A stretch of 35,889 nt of DNA from Pseudomonas synxantha. Its GTDB lineage: Bacteria; Pseudomonadota; Gammaproteobacteria; Pseudomonadales; Pseudomonadaceae. The DNA lies in the NCBI GenBank assembly GCA_945874835.1, contig CAMCJM010000009.1, positions 1 through 35,889 of the forward strand, written 5' to 3'. Position numbers and translations under genes: made by a program. Of this stretch, positions 21,807 through 29,375 are shown in pieces. Position 1 is the stretch's first letter. Each line of letters opens with the position of its first letter. The notes under the pieces are model-generated. The model had not been told where the DNA came from, ran no database searches, and worked only from the letters and a program-made list of their open reading frames with translations.

Positions 21807-24302
21807 ATGACGCAAGTCACGGTTAAAGAACTGGCCCAAGTGGTCAATACGCCGGTTGAACGCCTGCTGCAGCAAATGAGTGAGGCAGGTTTGCCGCACA
21901 AAAATGCCGAGCAAGCGGTGACCGACAGTGAGAAACAAGCCCTGTTGGCCTTTCTCAAGAGCAGCCATGGTGACAAGGTGGAAGAGCCGCGCAAGATTAC
22001 CTTGCAGCGCAAGACCACCAGCACCCTACGTGCTGCCGGAAGCAAGACCATCAGCGTTGAAGTGCGTAAGAAGAAAACCTTCGTTAAGCGCAGCGCCGAA
22101 GAAATTGAAGCTGAGAAGCAGCGTGAGCTGGCCGAGCAACGTGCGGTTGCTGAAGCGGCGCGCTTAAAAGCCGAAGAAGAAGCCAAGCAGCGTGCGGTTG
22201 CTGAGCCGCATTGCGCGGTTTCAGCGTCTGCTCCGCTTGAAGCGTCCGCAGCAGCGGCTCCGGTTGCAGCAGTAGTCGTTGACTTGCCCGTTGTTGCCGC
22301 AGTGGTTGAAGAGCGCAAGAAGGAAGAGCCGCGCCGTCCAGACAAAGCGCGCAATGATGACGCCGAGCGTCGCGGTGGTGAGCGCAAGACCACCCAGCAT
22401 CGCCCGAGCGCCAAGGAAAAAGCGCCGGCTCCACGCGTTGCGCCGCGCTCCATCGACGAAGAAAGCGACAGCTTCCGTCGTGGCGGTCGTGGCAAAGGTA
22501 AGCTGAAGAAGCGTAATGCCCACGGCTTCCAAAGCCCTACAGGCCCTATTGTGCGTGAAGTGAAGATCGGCGAAACCATCACTGTGGGCGATCTTGCTCA
22601 GCAGATGTCGGTTAAAGCCGCTGAAATCATCAAGTTCATGTTCAAGCTGGGTACCCCAGCGACCATTAACCAGGTTCTGGATCAGGAAACTGCTCAACTG
22701 GTTGCTGAAGAGTTAGGTCACAAGGTCACCCTGGTCAGCGACACGGCTCTGGAAGACTCTTTGGCTGAGTCGTTGAAGTTCGAAGGTGAGACCTTCTCCC
22801 GTGCGCCGGTTGTGACTGTAATGGGTCACGTTGACCACGGTAAAACCTCGCTGCTCGACTATATTCGTCGCGCCAAGGTGGCTGCTGGCGAAGCCGGTGG
22901 CATTACCCAGCATATCGGTGCCTACCACGTAGAAACCGAGCGCGGCATGGTCACTTTCCTTGACACCCCGGGTCACGCCGCGTTCACCGCGATGCGTGCA
23001 CGCGGTGCCAAGGCGACCGATATCGTGATTCTGGTGGTTGCAGCGGACGACGGCGTGATGCCGCAGACCATTGAAGCCGTACAGCACGCCAAGGCCGCCG
23101 GTGTTCCGCTGGTAGTGGCAGTGAACAAGATCGACAAGCCAGGCGCTGACCTCGACCGCATTCGCAGCGAGCTGTCTGTGCAGGGCGTGACGTCGGAAGA
23201 GTGGGGCGGTGATACGCCGTTCGTATCGGTTTCGGCGAAGGCCGGTACCGGTGTCGACGAACTGCTCGAAGCCGTACTGCTGCAGGCCGAGATTCTCGAA
23301 CTGAAAGCTACACCGTCGGCCCCGGGTCGTGGTGTTGTGGTCGAATCGCGTCTGGATAAAGGTCGCGGTCCGGTTGCTACCGTGCTGGTTCAAGACGGTA
23401 CGCTGCGTCAGGGCGATATGGTGCTGATCGGTTCCAACTACGGTCGTATCCGCGCCATGCTCGACGAGAACGGCAAAGCCATCAAGGAAGCCGGCCCGTC
23501 GATCCCTGTCGAGATTCTCGGCCTGGACGGCACGCCTGAAGCCGGTGACGACATGAGCGTACTGGCTGACGAGAAGAAGGCCCGCGAAGTCGCACTGTTC
23601 CGTCAGGGCAAGTTCCGCGAAGTGAAGCTGGCTCGCGCTCACGCTGGCAAGCTGGAAAACATCTTCGAGAACATGGGTCAGGAAGAGAAGAAGACGCTCA
23701 ACATCGTCCTCAAATCCGACGTCCGTGGTTCTCTGGAAGCGCTGCAAGGCTCGCTCAGCGGCCTGGGTAACGATGAAGTGCAGGTACGTGTTGTCGGTGG
23801 CGGTGTCGGTGGTATCACCGAGTCCGATGCCAACCTGGCGCTGGCCTCCAACGCTGTACTGTTCGGCTTCAACGTGCGTGCCGATGCCGGTGCGCGCAAG
23901 ATCGTCGAGCAGGAAGGTCTGGATATGCGTTACTACAACGTGATCTACGACATCATCGAAGACGTGAAGAAAGCGCTGACCGGTATGCTCGGCAGTGATG
24001 TTCGCGAGAACATCCTGGGTATCGCCGAAGTGCGTGACGTGTTCCGTTCGCCGAAGTTCGGTGCCATTGCCGGTTGTATGGTGGTTGAAGGTACGGTTTA
24101 CCGTAACCGTCCGATCCGCGTACTGCGCGACGACGTGGTGATCTTCGAAGGCGAACTGGAATCCCTGCGTCGCTTTAAAGACGATGCCGCCGAAGTGCGT
24201 AACGGCATGGAATGCGGTATCGGCGTGAAGAGCTACAACGACGTTAAGGTCGGCGACAAGATCGAAGTGTTCGAAAAAGTCCAAGTGGCGCGCAGCCTGT
24301 AA
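21807..24302 (+). CDS. infB: Translation initiation factor IF-2
   Basis: IF-2 is the GTPase that places fMet-tRNA on the 30S subunit and promotes subunit joining. The 831-residue product has the IF2_N domain ([21 protein letters not shown]), a long charged Ala/Glu/Lys/Arg-rich linker (about 60-250) in which a QRAVAE phrase recurs, a second IF2_N-like domain (about 255-305), and the G domain with GHVDHGKT from residue 340, DTPGHAAF and NKID, followed by domains II-IV. GAGGAGAG sits 7-10 nt before ATG 21807. Internal starts giving shorter forms are known in enterobacteria; I did not identify one here. Confidence 0.98.
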   Translation: MTQVTVKELAQVVNTPVERLLQQMSEAGLPHKNAEQAVTDSEKQALLAFLKSSHGDKVEEPRKITLQRKTTSTLRAAGSKTISVEVRKKKTFVKRSAEEIEAEKQRELAEQRAVAEAARLKAEEEAKQRAVAEPHCAVSASAPLEASAAAAPVAAVVVDLPVVAAVVEERKKEEPRRPDKARNDDAERRGGERKTTQHRPSAKEKAPAPRVAPRSIDEESDSFRRGGRGKGKLKKRNAHGFQSPTGPIVREVKIGETITVGDLAQQMSVKAAEIIKFMFKLGTPATINQVLDQETAQLVAEELGHKVTLVSDTALEDSLAESLKFEGETFSRAPVVTVMGHVDHGKTSLLDYIRRAKVAAGEAGGITQHIGAYHVETERGMVTFLDTPGHAAFTAMRARGAKATDIVILVVAADDGVMPQTIEAVQHAKAAGVPLVVAVNKIDKPGADLDRIRSELSVQGVTSEEWGGDTPFVSVSAKAGTGVDELLEAVLLQAEILELKATPSAPGRGVVVESRLDKGRGPVATVLVQDGTLRQGDMVLIGSNYGRIRAMLDENGKAIKEAGPSIPVEILGLDGTPEAGDDMSVLADEKKAREVALFRQGKFREVKLARAHAGKLENIFENMGQEEKKTLNIVLKSDVRGSLEALQGSLSGLGNDEVQVRVVGGGVGGITESDANLALASNAVLFGFNVRADAGARKIVEQEGLDMRYYNVIYDIIEDVKKALTGMLGSDVRENILGIAEVRDVFRSPKFGAIAGCMVVEGTVYRNRPIRVLRDDVVIFEGELESLRRFKDDAAEVRNGMECGIGVKSYNDVKVGDKIEVFEKVQVARSL

Positions 24303-24333
24303 CAGGCAAGTAGTAGCGAGTCGCAACATGCAG

Positions 24334-24370
24334 CGCCCGGCCCCGCTTTTGCGCGGCCGGGCGTTTGCCG
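24334..24370 (+). terminator. Terminator-like hairpin between infB and rbfA
   Basis: CGCCCGGCC (24334-24342) pairs with GGCCGGGCG (24355-24363), with a smaller GC/GC step around TTTT inside the loop. Only TTTGCCGCTTTT follows, so termination is likely partial, allowing read-through to rbfA. Confidence 0.55.
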
Positions 24371-24421
24371 CTTTTAGGTCCGCTGCTTTTTTGAGCCGCG
24401 TGACGAGTGAAGGTAGTAGAA

Positions 24422-24826
24422 ATGGCCAAAGAATTTAGCCGGGCCCAGCGCATCGGCGACCAGATACAGCGCGAACTGGCGCAGTTGATCCGCATGGAAA
24501 TCAAGGACCCGCGTCTTGGCGGTTTGGTGACTATCACCGCCGTAGAAGTCAGCCGTGACTCCAGTCATGCCAAGGTATTTGTCACCATCATGGGCGGCGA
24601 GCCGGAAGAAGGTGTTGATCCCGTGGTGCAGGGCATCAAGGTGCTCAACGATGCCAGTGGCTTCCTGCGCATGCAGTTGGGCAAGGCGATGAAGCTGCGC
24701 AGCGTGCCTAACCTGCGCTTCCATTACGACGAAAGCGTTATCCGGGGGGCGCAGTTGTCGGCTCTGATCGAGCGGGCAGTCAGCGAAGACCGTCAGCACA
24801 ACGACGAACCTGAGACCAAGGAGTAA
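24422..24826 (+). CDS. rbfA: 30S ribosome-binding factor RbfA
   Basis: RbfA binds immature 30S subunits and helps 16S rRNA 5'-end maturation, notably in the cold. The 134-residue protein has a KH-like fold with the known motifs [38 protein letters not shown] and [14 protein letters not shown]. The frame opens at GTG 24407, but ATG 24422 gives the standard [13 protein letters not shown], and AAGG (24410-24413) is 8 nt before it. The loop after VTIMG is a few residues longer than I remember for P. aeruginosa ([14 protein letters not shown]). truB begins 4 nt after the stop. Confidence 0.96.
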   Translation: MAKEFSRAQRIGDQIQRELAQLIRMEIKDPRLGGLVTITAVEVSRDSSHAKVFVTIMGGEPEEGVDPVVQGIKVLNDASGFLRMQLGKAMKLRSVPNLRFHYDESVIRGAQLSALIERAVSEDRQHNDEPETKE

Positions 24827-24830
24827 GCGC

Positions 24831-25751
24831 GTGGCTCAGGTTAAACGTATTCGTCGTGCCGTCGATGGCATCATCCTGCTCGATAAGCCCAAGGGCTTTA
24901 GCTCCAATGCCGCTTTGCAGAAGGTGCGCTGGCTGCTAAACGCCGAGAAGGCTGGGCATACCGGCAGCCTTGATCCGTTGGCCACTGGCGTGCTGCCATT
25001 GTGCTTCGGTGAGGCCACCAAGTTTTCCCAGTACCTGCTGGATGCCGATAAAGGCTACGAAACCCTGATGCAATTGGGTGTTACCACCACCACCGCGGAT
25101 GCCGAAGGTGAAGTGCTGGATCGTCGCCCGGTGACCGTTGGTCGCGCTGATATCGAAGCTGTATTGCCGCCTTTTCGCGGTCAAATCAGCCAGATACCGC
25201 CGATGTACTCGGCGCTTAAACGCGATGGGCAACCGCTTTATAAGCTGGCTCGTGCCGGTGAAGTAGTGGAGCGCGAGCCGCGTTCTGTTACTATTGCGCG
25301 CTTGGAATTACTCGGCTGTGAGGCAGAGCAGGCGCGCCTGGCGGTCGATTGCAGCAAAGGCACCTATATCCGCACCCTGGTTGAAGATATCGGCCACCAG
25401 TTGGGATGTGGTGCGCACGTTGCAGAGCTGCGCAGAACCAAGGCCGGCCCCTTTGATTTGAGCCGCACCGTAACGCTCGAAGAGCTGGAGCGCGTGCATG
25501 GCGAAGGTGGCAACGAGGCGGTCGATCAGTTTCTGTTGCCGTCCGACAGCGGCTTGCAACACTGGCCGTTGTTGCAGTTCTCCGAGCACAGTTCGTTTTA
25601 CTGGCTGCAAGGTCAGCCGGTACGCGCCCCGGAAGCGCCGAAATTCGGCATGGTCCGGGTGCAGGATCACAACGGTCGCTTTATCGGTATCGGTGAAGTG
25701 AGCGAAGACGGGCGCATTGCGCCGCGTCGTTTGATTTCAACCAAGGCATAG
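24831..25751 (+). CDS. truB: tRNA pseudouridine-55 synthase TruB
   Basis: TruB makes pseudouridine 55 in the T-loop of nearly all tRNAs. The 306-residue protein has catalytic Asp48 in [12 protein letters not shown], the motif [20 protein letters not shown], the RNA-binding stretch [20 protein letters not shown] and a C-terminal PUA-like domain. Start is GTG 24831; its ribosome site AAGGAG (24818-24823) overlaps the end of rbfA, so translation is coupled. It is the last gene before a 203-bp spacer leading to rpsO. Confidence 0.97.
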   Translation: MAQVKRIRRAVDGIILLDKPKGFSSNAALQKVRWLLNAEKAGHTGSLDPLATGVLPLCFGEATKFSQYLLDADKGYETLMQLGVTTTTADAEGEVLDRRPVTVGRADIEAVLPPFRGQISQIPPMYSALKRDGQPLYKLARAGEVVEREPRSVTIARLELLGCEAEQARLAVDCSKGTYIRTLVEDIGHQLGCGAHVAELRRTKAGPFDLSRTVTLEELERVHGEGGNEAVDQFLLPSDSGLQHWPLLQFSEHSSFYWLQGQPVRAPEAPKFGMVRVQDHNGRFIGIGEVSEDGRIAPRRLISTKA

Positions 25752-25954
25752 CCAGGGTTGCAGCCGCGGAACATTGTTCGGTGGCAAATAATTCGGCCAG
25801 TTGGCCGTAGCGCAGGTAAAGGGTTTCGGCTCTGGGCTGCGTGTATCGAGGGTGGCTGTTAATAGGCGCGGTCATACCTCATTTAAAAACACGGGAAGCG
25901 ATTCCCGGCCTATTGCGACTGTTTCGGCAGTTGCCTAACTGAGAGGATTGCCCC
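25752..25954 (+). other. truB-rpsO spacer with leader hairpin
   Basis: The 203-bp spacer contains a near-palindrome at 25767-25781 (CGGAACATTGTTCGG) and a hairpin CGGGAA (25892-25897) with TTCCCG (25902-25907) about 50 nt before rpsO. I could not find a convincing sigma-70 promoter. The hairpin may take part in S15 feedback on its own mRNA, which is known in E. coli, but the structure does not obviously match the E. coli pseudoknot. Confidence 0.4.
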
Positions 25955-26224
25955 ATGGCACTCAGCGTTGAAGAAAAAGCCCAAATCGTAACTGACTACC
26001 AGCAAGCTGCTGGCGACACCGGTAGCCCGGAAGTGCAAGTTGCACTGCTGTCCGCCAACATCAACAAGCTGCAAGGTCACTTCAAGGCCAATGGTAAAGA
26101 TCACCACTCGCGTCGTGGCCTGATCCGTATGGTTAACCAGCGTCGTAAGCTGCTGGATTACCTGAAGGGCAAGGATGTTAGTCGTTACAGCGCCCTGATC
26201 GGTCGCCTGGGTCTGCGTCGCTAA
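25955..26224 (+). CDS. rpsO: 30S ribosomal protein S15
   Basis: S15 is a primary 16S rRNA-binding protein of the 30S platform. The 89-residue, all-helical product has the family landmarks [42 protein letters not shown] and the C-terminal [12 protein letters not shown]. Length is exactly the usual one. GAGAGGA precedes ATG 25955. It is followed by a strong terminator and then pnp, the same order as in E. coli. Confidence 0.99.
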   Translation: MALSVEEKAQIVTDYQQAAGDTGSPEVQVALLSANINKLQGHFKANGKDHHSRRGLIRMVNQRRKLLDYLKGKDVSRYSALIGRLGLRR

Positions 26225-26253
26225 GCAATGCTTACGCGTAGCTGACTGCCGAA

Positions 26254-26289
26254 GCTGGAAGTGGGGGTTGCCCCTGCTTCCAGCTTTTG
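26254..26289 (+). terminator. rpsO terminator
   Basis: GCTGGAAG-T-GGGG (26254-26266) pairs with CCCC-TG-CTTCCAGC (26271-26284), loop GTTG, followed by TTTTGCTTTTCTG. It lies 30 nt after the rpsO stop and probably acts partially, as does the rpsO-pnp terminator in E. coli. Confidence 0.85.
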
Positions 26290-26318
26290 CTTTTCTGCTT
26301 TAGCTGTTTTGGACGATA

Positions 26319-26346
26319 GCGGGTCCGATTCCCGTAACCGCCCCCA
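26319..26346 (+). repeat. tRNA 3'-end-like fragment
   Basis: The segment reads like a tRNA T-arm and acceptor end: GCGGG-TCCGATT-CCCGT (stem with one wobble, 7-nt loop close to TTCGANT), seven acceptor bases AACCGCC, a discriminator C and CCA at 26344-26346. No D-arm or anticodon arm is present upstream. It could be a relic left by an integration or tRNA-loss event, or a chance match. Confidence 0.3.
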
Positions 26347-26359
26347 CATTCTGCAAGCC

Positions 26360-26389
26360 CCGTTTGTTCACGTTGACGTGATAGAACGG
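26360..26389 (+). promoter_or_regulatory. pnp leader stem-loop
   Basis: CCGTT (26360-26364) pairs with AACGG (26385-26389), and inside it TCACG pairs with CGTGA around TTGA, separated by a small internal loop. It lies 46 nt before the pnp start. In E. coli an RNase III-cleaved hairpin in this place mediates PNPase autoregulation; the analogous role here is inferred from position only. Confidence 0.4.
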
Positions 26390-26435
26390 TGCAAGAAACG
26401 CTTTCCCCAAGGGCAACAAAGAGAAGGAAAACACC

Positions 26436-28541
26436 GTGAACCCGGTAATCAAGAAGTTCCAGTTCGGTCAATCGACCGTTACCCTCGAGACAGGCCGTAT
26501 CGCCCGTCAAGCCTCCGGCGCTGTGCTGGTCACCGTTGACGACGACGTTGCGGTATTGGTCGCTGTTACCGGCGCCAAAACTGCCGACCCAAGCAAAGGC
26601 TTTTTCCCGCTGTCCGTGCATTACGTAGAAAAAACCTACGCAGCCGGCAAGATCCCGGGCGGTTTCTTCAAGCGTGAAGCGCGTCCGAGCGAGAAAGAAA
26701 CCCTGACCTCGCGTCTGATCGATCGTCCGATCCGTCCGCTGTTCCCAGAAGGTTTCCAGAACGAAGTGCAGGTTGTTTGCACCGTGATCTCCACCAGCAA
26801 GAAGACTGATCCGGATATCGCTGCGATGATCGGTACCTCGGCTGCTCTGGCCATCTCCGGCATCCCGTTCAACGGCCCAATCGGCGCTGCGCGCGTGGCC
26901 TTCCATCCGGAAACTGGCTACCTGCTGAACCCGAACTACGAGCAGCTCAAGGCCTCCAGCCTGGACATGGTTGTTGCCGGCACTAAAGATGCTGTGCTGA
27001 TGGTCGAATCGGAAGCCAAAGAGCTGACCGAAGACCAGATGCTCGGTGCCGTACTGTTCGCCCACGACGAATTCCAGGTGGTTATTGACGCCATCGCCGA
27101 GCTGGCTGCTGAAGCCGCTAAGCCAACGTGGGATTGGTCCGCCAAGCCTGAAAACACCGCTTTGCTCAACGCTATCCGTAGCGAGTTTGGCGAAGCGATT
27201 TCCCAGGCTTACACCATCATCATCAAGCAGGATCGCTACGCGCGCCTGGGTGAGCTGAAAGATCAGGTTGTTGCCAAACTTTCCGGTGCTGAAGGTCAGC
27301 CTTCTGCTGGTGAAGTCAAAGAAGCCTTCGGTGAAATCGAATACCGCACCGTGCGTGAGAACATCGTTAACGGCAAGCCGCGTATCGACGGCCGTGACAC
27401 CCGCACTGTGCGCGGTCTGAACATCGAAGTCGGTGTGCTGGCCAAGACCCACGGTTCGGCACTGTTCACCCGTGGCGAAACCCAGGCTCTGGTAGTCGCT
27501 ACCCTCGGTACTGCGCGTGACGCACAGCTGCTCGACACCCTGGAAGGCGAGCGTAAAGACCCCTTCATGCTGCACTACAACTTCCCGCCGTACTCGGTGG
27601 GCGAGTGTGGCCGCATGGGCGCTACTGGCCGTCGCGAAATTGGTCACGGTCGCCTGGCGCGCCGTTCCATTGCCGCCATGCTGCCGGCTGCTGACGTGTT
27701 CCCGTACACCATTCGCGTGGTGTCGGAAATCACCGAGTCCAACGGTTCGTCCTCGATGGCATCCGTTTGCGGTGCTTCCCTGGCGCTGATGGATGCAGGT
27801 GTGCCGATGAAGGCACCGGTTGCCGGTATCGCCATGGGTCTGGTTAAGGAGGGCGAGAAATTTGCCGTTCTGACTGACATCCTCGGCGACGAAGATCACC
27901 TGGGCGACATGGACTTCAAAGTAGCCGGTACCGCCAAGGGCGTGACCGCACTGCAGATGGACATCAAGGTCCAGGGCATCACCGAAGAAATCATGGAAAT
28001 CGCTCTGGGCCAAGCCCTGGAAGCGCGCCTGAATATTCTCGGCCAGATGAACCAGGTGATTGCTCAGTCGCGTAATGAGTTGTCGGCCAACGCCCCAACC
28101 ATGATCGCGATGAAGATCGACCAGGACAAGATTCGCGACGTGATCGGCAAAGGTGGTGCAACCATCCGCGCTATCTGCGAAGAGACCAAGGCTTCGATCG
28201 ATATCGAAGACGACGGCACCATCAAGATCTTCGGCGAAACCAAGGAAGCCGCTGAAGCAGCGCGTCAGCGCGTTCTGGGCATCACTGCGGAAGCCGAGAT
28301 CGGCAAGATCTATATCGGTAAGGTTGAGCGCATCGTCGACTTCGGTGCCTTCGTTAACATCCTGCCGGGCAAAGACGGTCTGGTGCACATCTCCATGCTC
28401 AGCGATGCGCGTGTTGAGAAGGTGACCGACATTCTTAAAGAAGGTCAGGAAGTGGAAGTGCTGGTACTGGACGTGGACAACCGCGGCCGTATCAAACTGT
28501 CCATCAAGGACGTAGCTGCAGCCAAGGTCTCGGGCGTTTAA
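26436..28541 (+). CDS. pnp: Polyribonucleotide nucleotidyltransferase (PNPase)
   Basis: PNPase degrades RNA from the 3' end using phosphate and is a core part of the degradosome. The 701-residue protein has two RNase PH domains (the second with [14 protein letters not shown] and the catalytic region [18 protein letters not shown]), an all-helical linker, a KH domain ([16 protein letters not shown], about 560-620) and a C-terminal S1 domain ([28 protein letters not shown]). Length equals that of other Pseudomonas PNPases. Start is GTG 26436, with AAGGA (26424-26428) upstream. The leader hairpin and preceding rpsO suggest read-through plus autoregulation. Confidence 0.98.
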   Translation: MNPVIKKFQFGQSTVTLETGRIARQASGAVLVTVDDDVAVLVAVTGAKTADPSKGFFPLSVHYVEKTYAAGKIPGGFFKREARPSEKETLTSRLIDRPIRPLFPEGFQNEVQVVCTVISTSKKTDPDIAAMIGTSAALAISGIPFNGPIGAARVAFHPETGYLLNPNYEQLKASSLDMVVAGTKDAVLMVESEAKELTEDQMLGAVLFAHDEFQVVIDAIAELAAEAAKPTWDWSAKPENTALLNAIRSEFGEAISQAYTIIIKQDRYARLGELKDQVVAKLSGAEGQPSAGEVKEAFGEIEYRTVRENIVNGKPRIDGRDTRTVRGLNIEVGVLAKTHGSALFTRGETQALVVATLGTARDAQLLDTLEGERKDPFMLHYNFPPYSVGECGRMGATGRREIGHGRLARRSIAAMLPAADVFPYTIRVVSEITESNGSSSMASVCGASLALMDAGVPMKAPVAGIAMGLVKEGEKFAVLTDILGDEDHLGDMDFKVAGTAKGVTALQMDIKVQGITEEIMEIALGQALEARLNILGQMNQVIAQSRNELSANAPTMIAMKIDQDKIRDVIGKGGATIRAICEETKASIDIEDDGTIKIFGETKEAAEAARQRVLGITAEAEIGKIYIGKVERIVDFGAFVNILPGKDGLVHISMLSDARVEKVTDILKEGQEVEVLVLDVDNRGRIKLSIKDVAAAKVSGV

Positions 28542-28562
28542 TCACCCCGGTATGCCTTGATT

Positions 28563-28587
28563 GAGTGCAGCCCAAGCGGCTGCACTC
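28563..28587 (+). other. Perfect hairpin after pnp
   Basis: GAGTGCAGCC (28563-28572) pairs perfectly with GGCTGCACTC (28578-28587), loop CAAGC, directly before the terminator. With no T-run, it is more likely an mRNA 3'-end stabiliser or REP-like element. Confidence 0.6.
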
Positions 28588-28594
28588 GCTACTG

Positions 28595-28629
28595 AAAAGC
28601 CCCGCTGGTTTTGCCCGCGGGGCTTTTTT
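28595..28629. terminator. pnp terminator, usable from both strands
   Basis: AAAAGCCCCGC (28595-28605) pairs with GCGGGGCTTTT (28617-28627), followed by more T on the plus strand and preceded by A-run, giving T-run on the minus strand. It can also stop the minus-strand operon ending at 28753. The 120 bp between the two hold no gene I can support. Confidence 0.9.
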
Positions 28630-28752
28630 ATGCGTCACGCCTCGGGATTTTCCAGCTTGGCCGCCGGCGGGGCGCTGAATCGCGGTCCAGCATACGGATG
28701 GCGATGCATACACGCATGCCTGCCGGGGTTTACTGGCGTATCGAAGGGCTGC

Positions 28753-29052
28753 TCAAAGACCGCGCTTGCTGTCGATTTTGACTAAGCGGTTGCCTTCAAA
28801 ACGCAGGAATTGGTACATGCCATTGCGTGGCCCGTAGACCCATTCTTCAACGGCCACTTCATTGCGAAAACCATAGGCGTCAAGCACTTCGCGGTAGCCG
28901 ACAAACTCGCGGCTCATTGGCTCGCCGCATTTACTGGCGACCACACTGGATGAGTCCTCAACGCTGATCAGGCCGCTGTCACAGCGCCGGGTGGATGAGG
29001 CCTGTGCCACGGTAGGCAGCAAAATTAACAGGCTGCAGATAAGTGCTTTCAA
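28753..29052 (-). CDS. Small secreted DUF2845 protein (paralogue A)
   Basis: A 99-residue product starting at TTG 29052, for which AAGGAG lies 6 nt upstream; no ATG fits. It has a signal peptide (MKALICSLLILLPTVAQA) and a mature part of about 80 residues with two cysteines (RRCDSGLISVEDS and ASKCGEPMSREFVGYRE) and the closing pattern VEEWVYGPRNGMYQFLRFEGNRLVKI. This matches the DUF2845 family as I know it; no function is established. It is the last gene of a three-gene minus-strand operon with its paralogue and a DUF748 protein, which suggests a role in the envelope. The two cysteines probably form a disulfide. Confidence 0.85.
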   Translation of the reverse strand: MKALICSLLILLPTVAQASSTRRCDSGLISVEDSSSVVASKCGEPMSREFVGYREVLDAYGFRNEVAVEEWVYGPRNGMYQFLRFEGNRLVKIDSKRGL

Positions 29053-29067
29053 TCGACGCTCCTTGTT

Positions 29068-29364
29068 TTAACGACTACGACGGCGTTCGATGGCGCGTAA
29101 GCGCGTGCCCTCGAACGTCAAAATGCTCAACATGCCGTTGTCTGGGCCATAGACCCATTCCTCAATTTGGTATTCACGGCGCTCGCTCGGGCCAAGTGAA
29201 TAACCGACCAAGTCACGAAAGGCCGGCTCGCCGCACTTTTGCAGCACCTCGAAACGTCGGTCATCCAGGCTTACCAGTTGGCTACCGCAACGCAGGGTGT
29301 CGGCCTGTGCCATGAGCGGTGCGCTGAGCAAGGTGAGTAATAGCGTGCGGGATAACATGCGCAT
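29068..29364 (-). CDS. Small secreted DUF2845 protein (paralogue B)
   Basis: The product (98 residues from ATG 29364; ATG 29358 and TTG 29379 are alternatives) has a signal peptide (MRMLSRTLLLTLLSAPLMAQA) and the same framework as paralogue A: LRCGSQLVSLDDRRFEVLQ, KCGEPAFRDLVGY, EEWVYGPDNGML and LTFEGTRLRAIE. The two genes are clearly tandem duplicates that have diverged, lying 15 nt apart. It starts 11 nt after the DUF748 stop, so translation is likely coupled. Expected location is the periplasm. Function unknown. Confidence 0.86.
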   Translation of the reverse strand: MRMLSRTLLLTLLSAPLMAQADTLRCGSQLVSLDDRRFEVLQKCGEPAFRDLVGYSLGPSERREYQIEEWVYGPDNGMLSILTFEGTRLRAIERRRSR

Positions 29365-29375
29365 GGATACAGGGC

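Noticed and set aside
22130..22470. Low-complexity repeats in infB as a possible insertion or tandem repeat array
   Set aside because: The Ala/Glu/Lys-rich linker is normal for IF-2, and the recurring QRAVAE phrase is too short and isolated to be a repeat array.
26254..26346. A complete tRNA or tmRNA gene between rpsO and pnp
   Set aside because: GGGGGTT (26263-26269) can nearly pair with AACCGCC, but no D-arm, anticodon arm or tmRNA tag frame exists; the 5' part is explained by the rpsO terminator.
28561..28785. 74-codon plus-strand frame after pnp
   Set aside because: It runs through the pnp terminator, has no ribosome site and encodes no recognisable sequence.
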